Below, in pieces: positions 1 to 6,134 of a stretch of DNA of 6,666 nucleotides. Every line of letters begins with the position of its first letter. Position 1 is the stretch's first letter. The translations under genes and the position numbers were made by a program. A model generated the notes under the pieces. It was not told where the DNA came from and did not search any database. It saw nothing but the letters and a program-made list of their open reading frames with translations. The stretch is from an uncultured Oscillospiraceae bacterium (GTDB lineage: Bacteria > Bacillota > Clostridia > Oscillospirales > Oscillospiraceae), in contig CAPGBJ010000088.1 of the NCBI GenBank assembly GCA_948616425.1, positions 1 through 6,666 on the forward strand, read 5' to 3'.

Positions 1-1085
1 GCCTGGGCAACGCCTTCCTGGTCACCTTTATTGAATCTATTGCCGACTTTGCCAATCCTATGATCATCGGCGGTTCCTACGACACTCTGGCCACCACCAT
101 CTACCTTCAGATCACCGGAGCCTACGACAAGGAGGGGGCGGCGGCCATGGCTGTGGTACTGCTTTGTATTACCTTGGGTATGTTCATTGTGCAAAAATAC
201 TATCTGGAGGCAAAAACTGCCGCCACCCTGACCGGCAAGGCCTCCCGGGGCCGAATGCTCATTGAGGACAAAAGCGTCACTATCCCGCTGACGATCCTTT
301 GTTCCCTGGCAGCCGCTTTTGTCATCCTGATGTACGCCTGTGTGCCTATCGGCGCCATGTTCCCCACCTGGGGCCGCTACCTTACGCCCTTCACCTTTAA
401 GTGGTTCGGGCAGGTATTCACCCGGTACAACGGCTTCCTGGCCTTCCGTGACTCCTTTATTCTGTCCCTCATTGCCGCCCCCATCACCGCCCTGCTGTCC
501 ATGATTATCTCCTACCTGGTGGTCAAGCGGAAATTCAAGTCCAAGGCATTTATTGAGGCGGTGTCCATGCTGGCCATGGCTGTCCCCGGCACGGTGCTGG
601 GCGTGGGCTACATCCGCGGCTTTTCCAGCGGCGTATTCCACACCGGATTTTTACAGGGCATCTATGGCAGCGCGGCCATTTTGATTATTGTCTTTGTGGT
701 CCGCTCCCTGCCCACCGGCACCCGCAGCGGCATCTCCGCCCTGCGGCAGATTGACAAATCCATTGAGGAGTCGGCCTACGACATGGGGGCGGACAGCTTT
801 AAGGTCTTTATGACAGTCACCCTCCCTCTGATTAAGGACTCCTTCCTCAGCGGTCTGGTCACCGCCTTTGTCCGGTCCATCACCGCCATCTCTGCCATTA
901 TCCTGCTGGTGACCCCCAGCGTCTATCTGATTACCGTACAGATCAATGAGTTTGCCGAGAAGGGCGCCTACTCTATTGCCTGCGCCTTCGCCACCATTTT
1001 GATTCTGATCACCTATGGCTCGGTGCTGCTGATGAACCTATTTATCAAATATTTTGGCACCAGCAAGAAAATCAAGGAGGGTTAA
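1..1085 (+). CDS. FbpB-type ABC transporter permease, C-terminal part (5' end outside window)
   Basis: Inner-membrane permease of a binding-protein-dependent uptake system. The frame is open from base 3 through the left edge, giving 360 visible residues, so the internal ATG at 60 is not the start. The first visible residues include ADFANPMIIGG, which matches the 'ADFGNP..IGG' segment just after the first EAA loop in fused FbpB/AfuB permeases. A complete second permease module follows, with about six hydrophobic segments and a second EAA loop at about 762-835 (EESAYDMGAD followed by TLPL), which contacts the ATPase. Two modules in one chain is typical of the ferric-iron FbpB family (about 500-690 aa), so roughly a third or more is missing. 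The ATPase gene follows after 3 bases, and its ribosome binding site (AAGGAGG, 1074-1080) lies inside this gene's last codons. Ferric iron is the inferred substrate. 2-aminoethylphosphonate or another small anion remains possible, since the binding protein is not visible. Confidence 0.88.
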   Translation, partial: LGNAFLVTFIESIADFANPMIIGGSYDTLATTIYLQITGAYDKEGAAAMAVVLLCITLGMFIVQKYYLEAKTAATLTGKASRGRMLIEDKSVTIPLTILCSLAAAFVILMYACVPIGAMFPTWGRYLTPFTFKWFGQVFTRYNGFLAFRDSFILSLIAAPITALLSMIISYLVVKRKFKSKAFIEAVSMLAMAVPGTVLGVGYIRGFSSGVFHTGFLQGIYGSAAILIIVFVVRSLPTGTRSGISALRQIDKSIEESAYDMGADSFKVFMTVTLPLIKDSFLSGLVTAFVRSITAISAIILLVTPSVYLITVQINEFAEKGAYSIACAFATILILITYGSVLLMNLFIKYFGTSKKIKEG

Positions 1086-1088
1086 GCC

Positions 1089-2165
1089 ATGTCCAAAGTG
1101 AAAAAGGGGGTCCGTCTGGACCACATCTCTAAAATCTATCAGGACCCCAAGACCGGCAAGGACTTCTATGCGGTAAAGGACACCTCCCTGACCATTGAAC
1201 CGGGCTCCTTCGTCACTCTGCTGGGCCCCTCCGGCTGCGGCAAGACCACCACCCTGCGGATGATCGCCGGCTTTGAGAGCCCCGACGAGGGTGAGATCTA
1301 CTTGGGGGATCAGGCCATCAACGCCCTTACCCCCAACAAACGGGACACCGCCATGGTCTTTCAGAGTTATGCCCTGCTGCCCCACTACAACGTCTTTGAC
1401 AATGTGGCCTACGGCCTGAAGCTGCGTAAGGTGCCCAAGGAGGAAATTCAGCAGCGCGTGATGAAGATTCTAGGTCTGGTGGAACTCACCGGCATGGAAG
1501 GCCGCATGACCAACCAGCTCTCCGGCGGTCAGCAGCAGCGGGTGGCCCTGGCCCGGGCTCTGGTCATCGAGCCCAGCGTTCTGCTCTTTGATGAGCCGTT
1601 GTCCAATCTGGATGCCAAGCTGCGCGTCTCCATGCGCACCGAGATCCGCCGTATCCAGCAGGAGGTGGGCATCACCGCTATCTACGTCACCCACGACCAG
1701 AGCGAGGCCATGGCCCTGTCTGACAACATCATTATCATGAACAAAGGGGTGGTGGCCCAGATGGGCTCCCCTCAGGAGATCTACTACCACCCCAACAGTG
1801 AGTTTGTGGCCGACTTCATCGGTGAGGCCAACTTCCTCAAAGGCAAGCTGGAAAAGCTGGACGGCGACCACGCGGTGCTCAACGTGGAAGGCAGTTCCAC
1901 CCGGGTGCCCGCAAAGGTGGGGATGACCCATGGGACCGAGTACACCGTGGTGCTGCGGCCCGAGTCCGCCATACTGAAGGACGCCGGCGGACTGCCCTGC
2001 GAGGTAATCCTCTCCTGCTTCATGGGCTCCTACCAGAACTATCATGTCAAGGTGGGGAACACCCTGGTAAAACTCACCGATTACAACCCCAAAAATAAGC
2101 GCATCTACCAGGTCGGTGAAATGTGCTCCCTGGTTTTCGACCCCGAATCGGTACATATTCTCTGA
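1089..2165 (+). CDS. ABC transporter ATP-binding protein, FbpC/PotA type
   Basis: Cytoplasmic ATPase that powers the adjacent permease. All nucleotide-binding motifs are intact in the 358 residues: A-loop Tyr near residue 17, Walker A GPSGCGKTT (46-54), Q-loop Gln92 in VFQSYALLPH, signature LSGGQ (144-148), Walker B LLFDEP (165-170), D-loop SNLD (172-175) and switch His202 in YVTHDQSEA. From about residue 235 the chain continues into a TOBE-type C-terminal domain, as in the MalK/PotA/FbpC group; the length is normal for that group. The ATG at 1089 sits 8 bases after a perfect AAGGAGG. Coupling to a fused FbpB-like permease favours ferric-iron uptake (fbpC). Sequence alone does not exclude a polyamine, phosphonate or sulfate system, because ATPases of this group are very similar. 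The gene is last in its operon, with a terminator about 12 bases after the stop. Confidence 0.93.
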   Translation: MSKVKKGVRLDHISKIYQDPKTGKDFYAVKDTSLTIEPGSFVTLLGPSGCGKTTTLRMIAGFESPDEGEIYLGDQAINALTPNKRDTAMVFQSYALLPHYNVFDNVAYGLKLRKVPKEEIQQRVMKILGLVELTGMEGRMTNQLSGGQQQRVALARALVIEPSVLLFDEPLSNLDAKLRVSMRTEIRRIQQEVGITAIYVTHDQSEAMALSDNIIIMNKGVVAQMGSPQEIYYHPNSEFVADFIGEANFLKGKLEKLDGDHAVLNVEGSSTRVPAKVGMTHGTEYTVVLRPESAILKDAGGLPCEVILSCFMGSYQNYHVKVGNTLVKLTDYNPKNKRIYQVGEMCSLVFDPESVHIL

Positions 2166-2176
2166 TTTCAACGACA

Positions 2177-2213
2177 AAGAGCGGACTGCCTCGGCAGTCC
2201 GCTCTTCTTTTCT
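2177..2213 (+). terminator. Rho-independent terminator of the ABC transporter operon
   Basis: Perfect 13-bp GC-rich stem (left arm 2177-2189, right arm 2194-2206) with a CTCG tetraloop, followed by TCTTTTCT. It begins 12 bases after the ATPase stop. The pilT stop on the opposite strand lies at 2218-2220, so the two operons converge on this hairpin. On the - strand the stem is followed by a weaker T-containing tail (TGTCGTT), so it may also end the pilus transcript. Confidence 0.9.
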
Positions 2214-2217
2214 GCTG

Positions 2218-3276
2218 TTATCCCAGCCGCCGACGCAGCTGATCGGGGTTGTCAGAGTATTCCAGCGCCGATTCCATGGTAATTTTCCCCGCCTTGTACA
2301 GGGCGAGAATGGACTGGTCCATAGAGATCATGCCCTCACTGCTGCCAGAGGAGATGACGTTGTCAATTTGATGACTCTTATTCTCCCGGATCAGGCTGCG
2401 GATCGCGTTGTTCACATGCATTATCTCATAGGCGGGCACAACGCCCCCATTTTTGTCAGGCAGCAGCTGCTGTGACACCACTGTACATAGGACCATCGAC
2501 AGCTGCGCTCTGATCTGCTCCTGCTGACCGCTGGGGAACGAGTCCACAATGCGGTCCACCGTGTTTACCGCCCCCTTGGTGTGCAGCGTGGCAATCAGCA
2601 GATGTCCCGTCTCCGCCGCCGTCATAGCGGTGCGGATGGTCTCGTGGTCCCGCATCTCCCCCAGAAGAATCACATCGGGAGCTTGCCGCAAACAGGCCCG
2701 CAGCGCGGACAGATAGTCCTCAGTATCAATGGCAATCTCCCGCTGACTGACAATACTCTTGTCATTGCGGTGCAGGTATTCAATGGGGTCCTCCAGCGTG
2801 ATGATATGCCCACTGCGGCGTTGATTGATTCGATTGATGATACACGCCTGCGTAGTGGATTTTCCGCTGCCTGCCGTACCAGTCACCAAAATCATGCCAT
2901 GTGTCAGGTCGGCCAGATCCATCACCTGGGGTGGGATGTGCATCGTCTGCCAATCCGGAATGCCGAACGCCACCACGCGCACCACCGCAGCCATTGAGCC
3001 CCGTTGACGATAAGTATTCACACGAAAACGGGCCATCCCCCCTACGGAGAAGGAAAAATCATCGTCGCCATTTTTCAGATAGTTTTCCATGGGGCGGCCG
3101 GCCTCGGCATACAGTTGGGTAATCATTTCCGCCGCGTCTTTGGGGAGAATCCGCTCCTGTCCGATGGGGATCATCCGCTTATCCAGCTTTTCACACACCG
3201 GACCGCCCGCCACAATGAACAGGTCTGAGGCGTTATCTTCCACCGCCCGTTTCAAATAATCCAAAAGCTGTGCCAT
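2218..3276 (-). CDS. pilT: PilT-type twitching motility (pilus retraction) ATPase
   Basis: Hexameric cytoplasmic ATPase of the secretion ATPase superfamily. In characterised systems PilT disassembles and retracts type IV pili. The 352 residues carry an N-terminal PAS-like domain (NASDLFIVAGGP, 15-26), Walker A GTAGSGKST (133-141), Asp box ITLEDPIEYLH (159-169), Walker B DVILLGE (201-207) and His box ETGHLLIATLHT (222-233). They also carry the PilT-specific AIRSLIREN (291-299), matching the 'AIRNLIRE' motif needed for retraction in studied PilT proteins. The length (about 345-360 in the family) and the lack of a large N-terminal domain or tetracysteine zinc site argue against PilB/GspE. Walker A has Thr-Ala where the family usually has Pro-Thr. 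It is the last gene of the operon. Its ribosome binding site AAGGAG (3283-3288), 6 bases before the ATG, overlaps the upstream stop codon. Whether it is the only motor of this machine is unknown. Confidence 0.93.
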   Translation of the reverse strand: MAQLLDYLKRAVEDNASDLFIVAGGPVCEKLDKRMIPIGQERILPKDAAEMITQLYAEAGRPMENYLKNGDDDFSFSVGGMARFRVNTYRQRGSMAAVVRVVAFGIPDWQTMHIPPQVMDLADLTHGMILVTGTAGSGKSTTQACIINRINQRRSGHIITLEDPIEYLHRNDKSIVSQREIAIDTEDYLSALRACLRQAPDVILLGEMRDHETIRTAMTAAETGHLLIATLHTKGAVNTVDRIVDSFPSGQQEQIRAQLSMVLCTVVSQQLLPDKNGGVVPAYEIMHVNNAIRSLIRENKSHQIDNVISSGSSEGMISMDQSILALYKAGKITMESALEYSDNPDQLRRRLG

Positions 3277-3286
3277 AGTGCTCTCC

Positions 3287-3733
3287 TTAAAAAATAAAAT
3301 CTCCGTCCCAGAGCTCCAAGCTGTTGTCGGCCTCCCACTCGCCTGCCGAAGCCGCCTGCCAGCGTAAAACTTTATAGTCCGACCCCGTTACCAGAACCTC
3401 CACCTGAAGTTCTTGACTGTCTGAGATGGGAACCACATAAGAGCAGAGGCGCTCTACCCGGTCTGAATAATGGGTGATTGTCTCACTCACATCAATTCCG
3501 TCAGGCAAAGTTTCTCCCGTGCGCAGGCAGGCCAGTACAGTTTGTGCCTGGCAGTCAGCGGTATAATAATCAGATACCGCCTGCTCCGCGGTGTCTCCCA
3601 GTCGAACATCTGCCCGGACGGTGGACAGGGACAGCAGCGCAAAGACAGTTAAGGCCAGTACGGCGAAGACCACAAGCAGGGAACTGCCCCCCAGGGCTGG
3701 CGGGGCAAAGCCCTCCCGTTTTTTCTCACCCAT
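3287..3733 (-). CDS. small membrane-anchored pilin/pseudopilin-like protein (about 148 aa)
   Basis: I cannot assign this to a named family with confidence. The protein has a short basic N-terminus, a GGSS turn and one hydrophobic helix (about residues 17-39), then a polar domain of about 110 residues with three cysteines, expected outside the membrane. The layout resembles a pilin or minor pseudopilin. A Gly precedes the helix (Gly16), but there is no Glu at +5; GspK-type minor pseudopilins also lack that Glu, so a GspK/PilX-like role is possible. An ATG at 3739 is also in frame (150 aa), but it lies only 3 bases after AGGAGG. The ATG at 3733 has 9-base spacing, so I prefer it. The gene then overlaps the preceding gene by 8 bases, and its TAA overlaps the pilT ribosome binding site. 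Its place between platform and motor genes is the main functional clue. Confidence 0.8.
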   Translation of the reverse strand: MGEKKREGFAPPALGGSSLLVVFAVLALTVFALLSLSTVRADVRLGDTAEQAVSDYYTADCQAQTVLACLRTGETLPDGIDVSETITHYSDRVERLCSYVVPISDSQELQVEVLVTGSDYKVLRWQAASAGEWEADNSLELWDGDFIF

Positions 3734-4154
3734 GGACATTCACCTCCTGCCAGGCCACCTCGATACGGAACAGCTCCACATCGTCCGCTTCATCCCGCAC
3801 CCAGACACCGGCTTTCCCCAGGCCGGACGTGTCAGCCTCTATCCGGGCAGCCCCCAATGTATAGCGCATCGAGCCGTCCGCGGGGGACCAGTCCTCTTTG
3901 TAATCAATCATCAGGGAATCCTGGCTGTAATGATCACAGTCCAACAATTCCGCAGCCCGTCCAAAATCTCCTCCGGTGGAACGGAGGGCCTCTGCGGTCG
4001 TCTGGCACAGGGCAACCGCCCGGTCTCGGGCTTCGCCTCTCTTGGACATCTCATCCGACTGGACAAAGGCCTGGAGACACAGAGCCGCCGCCAGAGCGAA
4101 TACCAACAGCATTACCATCTGTTCCATCATCGCCAGAGGTGCTTTGCTCCTCAT
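3726..4154 (-). CDS. small pilin-like protein with N-terminal membrane helix (142 aa)
   Basis: Not recognised as a named family. The N-terminus is MRSKAPLAMMEQ followed by a hydrophobic helix (about residues 13-31) rich in Ala, Leu and Val, then a polar domain of about 110 residues. The layout is that of a type IV pilin or GspI-like minor pseudopilin. Glu11 sits just before the helix, as pilin Glu5 does. If cleavage fell between Pro6 and Leu7 the Glu would be exactly at +5, but Pro at -1 is not an accepted prepilin peptidase site, so processing is doubtful. The ATG at 4154 overlaps the preceding stop as ATGA and follows a purine-rich GAGAGGGGG about 8 bases upstream, consistent with translational coupling. 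The 3' end overlaps the next gene. A role in a pilus or secretion tip complex is inferred from context only. Confidence 0.82.
   Translation of the reverse strand: MRSKAPLAMMEQMVMLLVFALAAALCLQAFVQSDEMSKRGEARDRAVALCQTTAEALRSTGGDFGRAAELLDCDHYSQDSLMIDYKEDWSPADGSMRYTLGAARIEADTSGLGKAGVWVRDEADDVELFRIEVAWQEVNVHG
3743..3748 (-). promoter_or_regulatory. ribosome binding site deciding the start of the 148-aa gene
   Basis: On the - strand AGGAGG is followed by TGA and then two in-frame ATGs, at 3739 and 3733. The spacing is 3 bases to the first and 9 to the second, which supports the second as the real start. The site lies within the 3' end of the upstream gene. Confidence 0.7.
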
Positions 4155-4633
4155 GTCGCCGCCCCCTCTCCGCTGCGCAGGGACAACAGCAGACTATCTT
4201 GCCCGCCGCCCAGGGCGGTGATATGCACGGTGAGAAGACCGCCCTCCAAAGACAGCTTCATCTCCTCCGCCTCCAGCAGCTGCCAGCCGTTCTCCAGCAC
4301 CAACGGCTCCTCAGACCAGCTGTAGAGTTCCATCAGCCAGCCATCCCAGCAGTAGACATAGGTGACATACTCCTCTCCAGCGCCCAAAATCAACACGTCT
4401 GTATCACCGAACCGCTCCACCGCCACGCCGTCCTGCCTGTCGGCCTGCCGTACCCGGGTGGCAATATACTGTGTTCCGGTCCTCCGATCATAGGAGGCCT
4501 GGTCCCGCTGGGTCAAGCGGCGATAAGCGTCCGCCCCTGTGAGCAGAACTGCCAAAATACAGGCAGCAAACACCCCAAACAGCAGCAGGGCGGCCAGCCC
4601 GTCAATATGATGTTGGATTGGTTTTCGTCTCAT
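4151..4633 (-). CDS. DUF4860-like membrane-anchored protein, putative pseudopilin (160 aa)
   Basis: The N-terminus (IDGLAALLLFGVFAACILAV) followed by an AYRRL segment and RDQASYDRRT resembles, from memory, the DUF4860 proteins of Clostridia; I could not confirm this by search. There is one membrane helix (about residues 13-32), a short charged helix (YRRLTQRDQ), and a C-terminal domain of about 120 residues rich in beta-prone sequence (YVTYVYCW, GGLLTVHITAL). A long N-terminal helix followed by a beta domain is the general plan of a pseudopilin such as GspJ. Gly12 precedes the helix, but no Glu at +5 follows. The start overlaps the preceding stop as ATGA (4630-4633) and the stop overlaps the next start in the same way (4151-4154), so the three genes are probably translationally coupled. 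Molecular function is unknown. Confidence 0.83.
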   Translation of the reverse strand: MRRKPIQHHIDGLAALLLFGVFAACILAVLLTGADAYRRLTQRDQASYDRRTGTQYIATRVRQADRQDGVAVERFGDTDVLILGAGEEYVTYVYCWDGWLMELYSWSEEPLVLENGWQLLEAEEMKLSLEGGLLTVHITALGGGQDSLLLSLRSGEGAAT

Positions 4634-4953
4634 GGCTTCACCACCAGAACCGTAATATCAGGCATCAGATTATCTGCAAACACGCTGTAGTGCACGTTAT
4701 ACCGCCCATCATCTACCTGAACCCCATAGTGTTCCTTTAAGTAATCCAAATTGGGGGGATAGACCCCTTCAGCCGCATAGCAGGCCACACATCCCCGTCG
4801 CAGAGCTTCCTCCAGCTGCCGCTGGTCTTCCGCCTCGTGTCCACTGTTCAGGCCGTTCAGGGCAGTAGAAAAGCCCACCAGCACCAAAATACATATCGCG
4901 GGCAGCAGCAGATTCCGCAGCAGCGCCCCCCAAGGCGTCCTTCTCTTTCTCAT
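4630..4953 (-). CDS. short pilin-like protein (107 aa)
   Basis: No named family recognised. A strongly basic start (MRKRR) leads into one hydrophobic helix (about residues 15-32), then a charged helical stretch (EAEDQRQLEEALRRG, 40-54). The next segment, CYAAEGVYPPNLDYLKEHYG (58-77), recalls the 'C/YYAdnGxYP..l..L' pattern at the end of the long helix in type IV pilins and pseudopilins. The C-terminus (VFADNLMPDITVLVV) is predicted to be beta. There is no Gly followed by Glu at +5, so a canonical prepilin cleavage site is absent. The ATG at 4953 lies 6 bases after the platform-gene stop; GGTGA (4960-4964), overlapping that stop, can serve as ribosome binding site. Its position directly after pilC suggests it could be the main filament-like subunit, but this is inference. 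Confidence 0.8.
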   Translation of the reverse strand: MRKRRTPWGALLRNLLLPAICILVLVGFSTALNGLNSGHEAEDQRQLEEALRRGCVACYAAEGVYPPNLDYLKEHYGVQVDDGRYNVHYSVFADNLMPDITVLVVKP

Positions 4954-4959
4954 GGCATG

Positions 4960-6006
4960 TCACCCAATGGCCGACATGATGTGCATCAGAGGCAGCATCA
5001 CAGACAGCAGAATCAATCCCACCAGCAGAGAACAAACCAGCACCAGCGCAGGTTCCACCCGGCTTACCTGTTCCTCCAGCGCAGTTTCACTCTCCTCTGA
5101 AAGGTCTGCGGCAATCTTTTCCATGGCGGCATCTCCCGCCCCGCCTCGCTGGCCCAGTTCCAGCAGGCGGCAGGAGGCGGCAGGCAGCAGCTTACTCTCC
5201 TTCATCGCTGTGCTCACCCGTTCCCCCTGGTCCAGCCGGGACCGGCAGTCCATACACCGCGCTTTGGCCTGAGGCACATCCTCCAGCAGACCAGAGGCCA
5301 GCTCTACCGCCTCCTCCAGAGGCATTCCACTGGCCATCCCCATCGCCAGCGCCTGGGCCAGCCGGGCATCGTTCATCTTGCGGGCAATCCCCCTGTCTCC
5401 CCGACTGTTCCGCCAAGAGGCGGTCAGTCTCTCTCGGAAGGCGGGCAGCGCGGCAAAGGCGGCCAGGAAGGCCACCACCGCTGCCATCAGTGCCCACAGC
5501 ACAGGCATTGCCCCGTCCAGCCATCGGCCCAGGGTCAGCAGGCCCCCCGCCACGCCGGTGAGCCGTCCCCCCAGCGACGCATACACATCGTCAAAAATCG
5601 GCAGAACCTTCACCAACAGCACCGCAATGACGACCAGCATCAGCAGCATCATCACGGCCGGATACAGCAGCGCACTTTTCACCCGTCGATCCAGCCGGGC
5701 CCGGCCCTCGTAGTACCGGGCCAGCGCCGCCAGCGCCTCTTCTGTCCGGCCGGCCCGCTCCCCCACCTCCACCAGTCCGCAGACATAGATGGGAAAGCGG
5801 CCCGTCTCCCGCATGGCTGTAGACAGTGTGGACCCGAGATCCACCTGTTCGGCCATAGCGGACAACATGGTCTGATACTCTGGGGCGCTCTCCTCCGCCA
5901 GGAGGGTCAGCGCATCCCCCGCCCCCACACCCGCGTGAAAGAGCATTGACAGCTCTAAGCACAGGGCGGCGAGCTCCTCATGAGAAATACTGCTCTGTTT
6001 CTTCAT
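4960..6006 (-). CDS. pilC: PilC/GspF-type inner-membrane platform protein
   Basis: Integral membrane platform of type IV pilus and type II secretion machines, on which the motor ATPase acts and pilins are assembled. The 348 residues contain two T2SSF repeats (about 10-125 and 210-330). The first carries the diagnostic VGERAGRTEEAL (81-92) and YYEGRARLDRRVKSALLYP (98-116). The second carries the related LELGQRGGAGDAAMEKIA region. Membrane helices are predicted at about 114-135, 168-188 and 319-341, the usual three-helix topology. The length is slightly below the usual 400 or so residues of proteobacterial PilC, mainly from a shorter N-terminus. It is the first gene of the six-gene - strand operon. 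The ATG at 6006 has only a GGGGG tract 5 bases upstream; a better AGAGGAG lies too far away (about 18-24 bases), so translation may be modest or the start uncertain by a few codons. Confidence 0.9.
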   Translation of the reverse strand: MKKQSSISHEELAALCLELSMLFHAGVGAGDALTLLAEESAPEYQTMLSAMAEQVDLGSTLSTAMRETGRFPIYVCGLVEVGERAGRTEEALAALARYYEGRARLDRRVKSALLYPAVMMLLMLVVIAVLLVKVLPIFDDVYASLGGRLTGVAGGLLTLGRWLDGAMPVLWALMAAVVAFLAAFAALPAFRERLTASWRNSRGDRGIARKMNDARLAQALAMGMASGMPLEEAVELASGLLEDVPQAKARCMDCRSRLDQGERVSTAMKESKLLPAASCRLLELGQRGGAGDAAMEKIAADLSEESETALEEQVSRVEPALVLVCSLLVGLILLSVMLPLMHIMSAIG

Positions 6007-6050
6007 ACAAACCCCCGTCCGGACTCCTCTTTCGGTCCGACTTTATGATA

Positions 6051-6088
6051 TTAAAATGGGTTCACGGCATACCGCAAACCCATTTTAA
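6051..6088 (-). terminator. inverted repeat, probable terminator of the transglutaminase-like gene
   Basis: A perfect 12-bp inverted repeat (TTAAAATGGGTT at 6051-6062, complement at 6077-6088) encloses 14 bases, in which CGG (6065-6067) and CCG (6072-6074) can pair around a CATA loop. The stem starts 46 bases after the stop of the right-hand gene. On the - strand the GGGTT/AACCC core is followed by ATTTTAATAT, as in an intrinsic terminator whose U-tract also pairs with the upstream A-tract. The repeat is nearly symmetric, so it could act in both directions. Confidence 0.65.
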
Positions 6089-6110
6089 AACAAAACGCTT
6101 CATTCGTAAA
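6082..6110 (-). promoter_or_regulatory. candidate sigma-70-type promoter for the pilus operon
   Basis: On the - strand TTTACG (-35, 6110-6105) is separated by exactly 17 bases from TAAAAT (-10, 6087-6082), about 75 bases before the pilC start. The match is 4/6 and 5/6 to consensus, in a locally AT-rich gap. The -10 box lies inside an arm of the inverted repeat at 6051-6088, so part of the signal may simply be the AT-rich terminator stem. This is a prediction from pattern only. Confidence 0.35.
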
Positions 6111-6134
6111 GTACTATCTCAATATTTTCTCAGA

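Noticed and set aside
60..62. ATG as start of the permease gene
   Set aside because: The frame continues upstream to the window edge with conserved permease residues before this Met, so it is internal.
1038..1385. 115-aa open frame on the - strand across the permease/ATPase junction
   Set aside because: It covers two well-supported + strand genes and their ribosome binding site, and its translation resembles no protein family.
1470..2177. 235-aa open frame on the - strand opposite the ATPase gene
   Set aside because: It lies entirely antisense to a gene with every ABC motif. The composition is His/Gly/Val-rich without domain features, as expected of a GC-rich shadow frame.
3591..4690. Long + strand open frames (244 and 277 aa) opposite the small pilus genes
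   Set aside because: They are Pro/Ser/Arg/Gln-rich with no membrane or domain pattern and no ribosome binding site seen. The - strand genes here have coherent helices, ATGA junctions and ribosome binding sites.
4769..5035. 88-aa - strand frame overlapping the pilC end and the 107-aa gene
   Set aside because: Out of frame with both genes and without recognisable features. The in-frame 107-aa product has a clear membrane helix and pilin-like segment.
5192..5962. Glycine-rich - strand frames (110 and 123 aa) inside pilC
   Set aside because: Same-strand, alternate-frame shadows of a clear two-repeat T2SSF protein.
6017..6039. Small hairpin potential (CGGAC with GTCCG) just upstream of pilC, with AGGAG in its loop
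   Set aside because: Only 5 bp with a 10-base loop, and the AGGAG is too far from the ATG to be the main ribosome binding site. Too weak to call a regulatory RNA structure.
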